A stretch of DNA of 20,599 nt. Origin: Gnetum montanum (Eukaryota; Streptophyta; Gnetopsida; Gnetales; Gnetaceae). The stretch is from the NCBI GenBank assembly GCA_015680685.1, contig MNCI01033645.1:64001-84599 (forward strand). Reading direction: 5' to 3'. How positions within the stretch are numbered: position 1 is the stretch's first letter; each line of letters opens with the position of its first letter. A program made the position numbers and the translations under genes. A model generated the notes under the pieces. That model had not been told where the DNA came from. It saw nothing but the letters and a program-made list of their open reading frames with translations, and did no database searches. Below, in pieces: positions 18,906-20,599 of the stretch.

Positions 18906-19719
18906 ATGACTTGTTCACAGTTTTAATGAAAAGCTTGAAATTTGGGGACAGCTTTCCAATCTTCAATTTTAGTTTTCCAAAATATTGTGTTTTTCCACAT
19001 TAACAACAAGATTATGTTTGTTCCATAAGTATCGTTTGAAGAGTTATTAAAGTGAAAATAGAGATCCTAAGTAGAGACTCCATTGAAACTGGTCATTCAT
19101 TGCTGTAATTGTACTTGGAGGGTTACTGTATACTATGCTGATCCTCTGCATCTGCCTCTGGCTGAGTAGACAGTGAAACTTAGAAATGATAATGCTCCAT
19201 TGTAGCAAAGCCTACCATTCATTTAATATTTAACCACAAAATATGGTTAAATGAAGATGAAAAAAAATGTGGTTTCTTCTTTGTCCATGTTCACAGCGAC
19301 GCCAAGGCAGGTCATGCATGGTAAATAAAATTTGCAACACTGCCTTTTTCCAAAAGGAAGATGCTGCCACGCCAAGGTTGGGAAATCTCTGGCTCTAAAA
19401 TTCAAAAAAAAATGAAAAACTGAAACAAAGACATCTATATCGCTGATGGAAGAGGCAAAAAAATGCAATGAAGCATATGGAAGAAAATAATTGCCACCGA
19501 CGGAGCGGGAACGAATTACATGAGTTACCCAGGTTACAAGAATGAATGATGCAGAAAATTCAACACAAGGGGGTAGGATATAGTGGCTATTCCTGTTCAG
19601 TTTGAATCCATGGTTTGCATGACTAAACTAAACCACGTGCCCCAGCAGTCAGAAGTCAGTTACTACCATATTACAAGGCAAGGGGCAGCACCATTGGGAT
19701 GTTCTTGGCCTTAGACAGG
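18906..19719. other. Stretch without a recognised gene, downstream of the U-box relic
   Basis: I see no gene here on either strand. Part of it may be the 3' untranslated region of the minus-strand U-box gene. The word CGCCAAGG occurs twice about 70 bp apart (19300-19380). No further iron-sulfur or molybdopterin-domain sequence of the dehydrogenase can be seen. Confidence 0.5.
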
Positions 19720-20599
19720 CTATGACATTCCGACGAACACTTGCTGCATAAACTCCATTTGCAGCACCAACACCAGCGTCTTCTGTACCTTCAACCTCTG
19801 CCCAGATTTACGTAGCCGCTGAAGAACACCCATAGCTGCAGCTATTCCCACCACCGACATGTGCTTAATATTCCTACACAGTAACGGCACAGTCAACGCA
19901 TGGTCCGCCATTGCTGAACAACCCTCAAGTATTCGCACTAGCAGATGCAGAAAGCACAGAACCCTTTCCAACATCGTCACGCTTTCTGCCCCTATCAGAA
20001 GCTTCGTCATCACTAGCATGGGTTCGATCGACACCGCGTCCGTCTAGTTCCTGCAAGTACTCACACACGTAAGAGAGTACCTTCATTTCAGCTGAGGACG
20101 TGGACGCTCCGGTGGTGCCACCGAGGAGGTCGACAAGGCCATGGAACTCTGCCACACTCAGGAAATTCCACTTTTGGACTGACGATACAAATGATGCCAA
20201 AGAAGCTGCGGTAACTGTGGCTCCCAAAGCTACATAGCTACGATCTGCAATGACTCTAGCGAAGATGGAGCACTGGGTCCAGCAGGTCTGGAACTGGAGT
20301 CTTCATTTCCGCTGATCCGGACTGGTTTTGGTTGTGGGCCAGAATTGGAATTGGAATTTGCAGTGGTGTTTTGATCAATCCAGGCATGGATCACTTGCAG
20401 CAGTGTGTGGTTTGGCGTGAGATGAAGCGAGGGAAGTAACTTGTTTGTAACTTGGTATGTGCATTGGTTGAAGTGGTGTAGCCAAGTGTGGATGCTACTT
20501 CTGACATAGATGATGCCGATGCATAGCATCATTGGATCTCTCATTATTTTCATTGATATGGAACATCCAAACCACCCTGGAACCACTTCTGCATTTCTC
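19720..20599 (-). pseudogene. Plant U-box/ARM E3 ubiquitin ligase relic (PUB type), 5' end off the window
   Basis: The N-terminal 70-80 residues (about 20590-20360) follow the plant U-box pattern: CSISMKIMRDPMML, IIYVRSSIHTWLHH, then LTPNHTLLQVIHAWIDQN. Key U-box positions are changed: CPIS to CSIS, the DPVT part to DPMM, TYDR to IYVR, and the TCP before VT to TYQ. The frame stops at 20230 and continues one frame over (LASFVSS, FLSVAEFHGLVDLLGG, about 20227-20060). It then returns to the first frame near 20055 for the C-terminal ARM-like part (MLERVLCFLHLLVRILEGCS, ADHALTVPLLCRNIKHMSVVG) and ends at TAG 19722-19720. Only about 290 codons fit here against roughly 400-450 in PUB22/23-like proteins, so ARM repeats are missing. 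Intact members attach ubiquitin to immune or stress regulators; this copy is unlikely to work. Confidence 0.8.

Overview
This window looks like nuclear DNA from a land plant with a large, transposon-rich genome. The evidence is GT-AG introns, plant-type Ty3/gypsy retroelements of the Tat lineage, a chromovirus, a plant U-box/ARM E3 ligase relic and a xanthine-dehydrogenase-like exon piece. The age and decay of the retroelements would suit a gymnosperm, but the sequence does not prove that. There is no sign of bacterial or organellar organisation. No intact protein-coding gene was found: every recognisable coding region is broken, and many lesions are C-to-T or G-to-A transitions, as expected for long-methylated plant DNA.

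Layout. (1) Positions 1-1410, minus strand: the 5' part of an unrecognised gene with three exons joined in frame by two good GT-AG introns; it carries four in-frame stops and runs off the left edge. (2) 1411-2010: AT-rich upstream sequence. (3) 2011-15918, plus strand: a tandem Tat-type array, internal region 1 - LTR A - internal region 2 - LTR B. Each internal region has a decayed pol (RT, RNase H, a second archaeal-type RNase H, integrase), then a block of about 35-bp tandem repeats, then 1.2-1.4 kb of noncoding sequence ending in a polypurine tract. Neither internal region has a visible gag or protease, and element 1 has no 5' LTR. (4) 15919-18700, minus strand: a chromovirus relic (protease, RT, RNase H, part of integrase), cut inside integrase at exactly the end of LTR B. 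(5) 18807-18884, plus strand: an orphan [2Fe-2S] exon fragment like xanthine dehydrogenase. (6) 18906-19719: no gene seen. (7) 19720-20599, minus strand: a decayed plant U-box/ARM E3 ubiquitin ligase gene entering from the right edge.

How the parts relate. The Tat array appears to have landed in the chromovirus, because the integrase reading frame stays readable up to the base next to LTR B. The other half of the chromovirus and the leftmost LTR are not in the window, so the left side was probably deleted or rearranged later. The most unusual signals are the cluster of ATGCTA-type inverted repeats in the LTR U3 regions, the shared gag-less organisation of both Tat copies, and the three-exon gene whose stops all look like single transitions. 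A single N at 13586, flanked by an exact 46-bp duplication, marks a likely assembly join.
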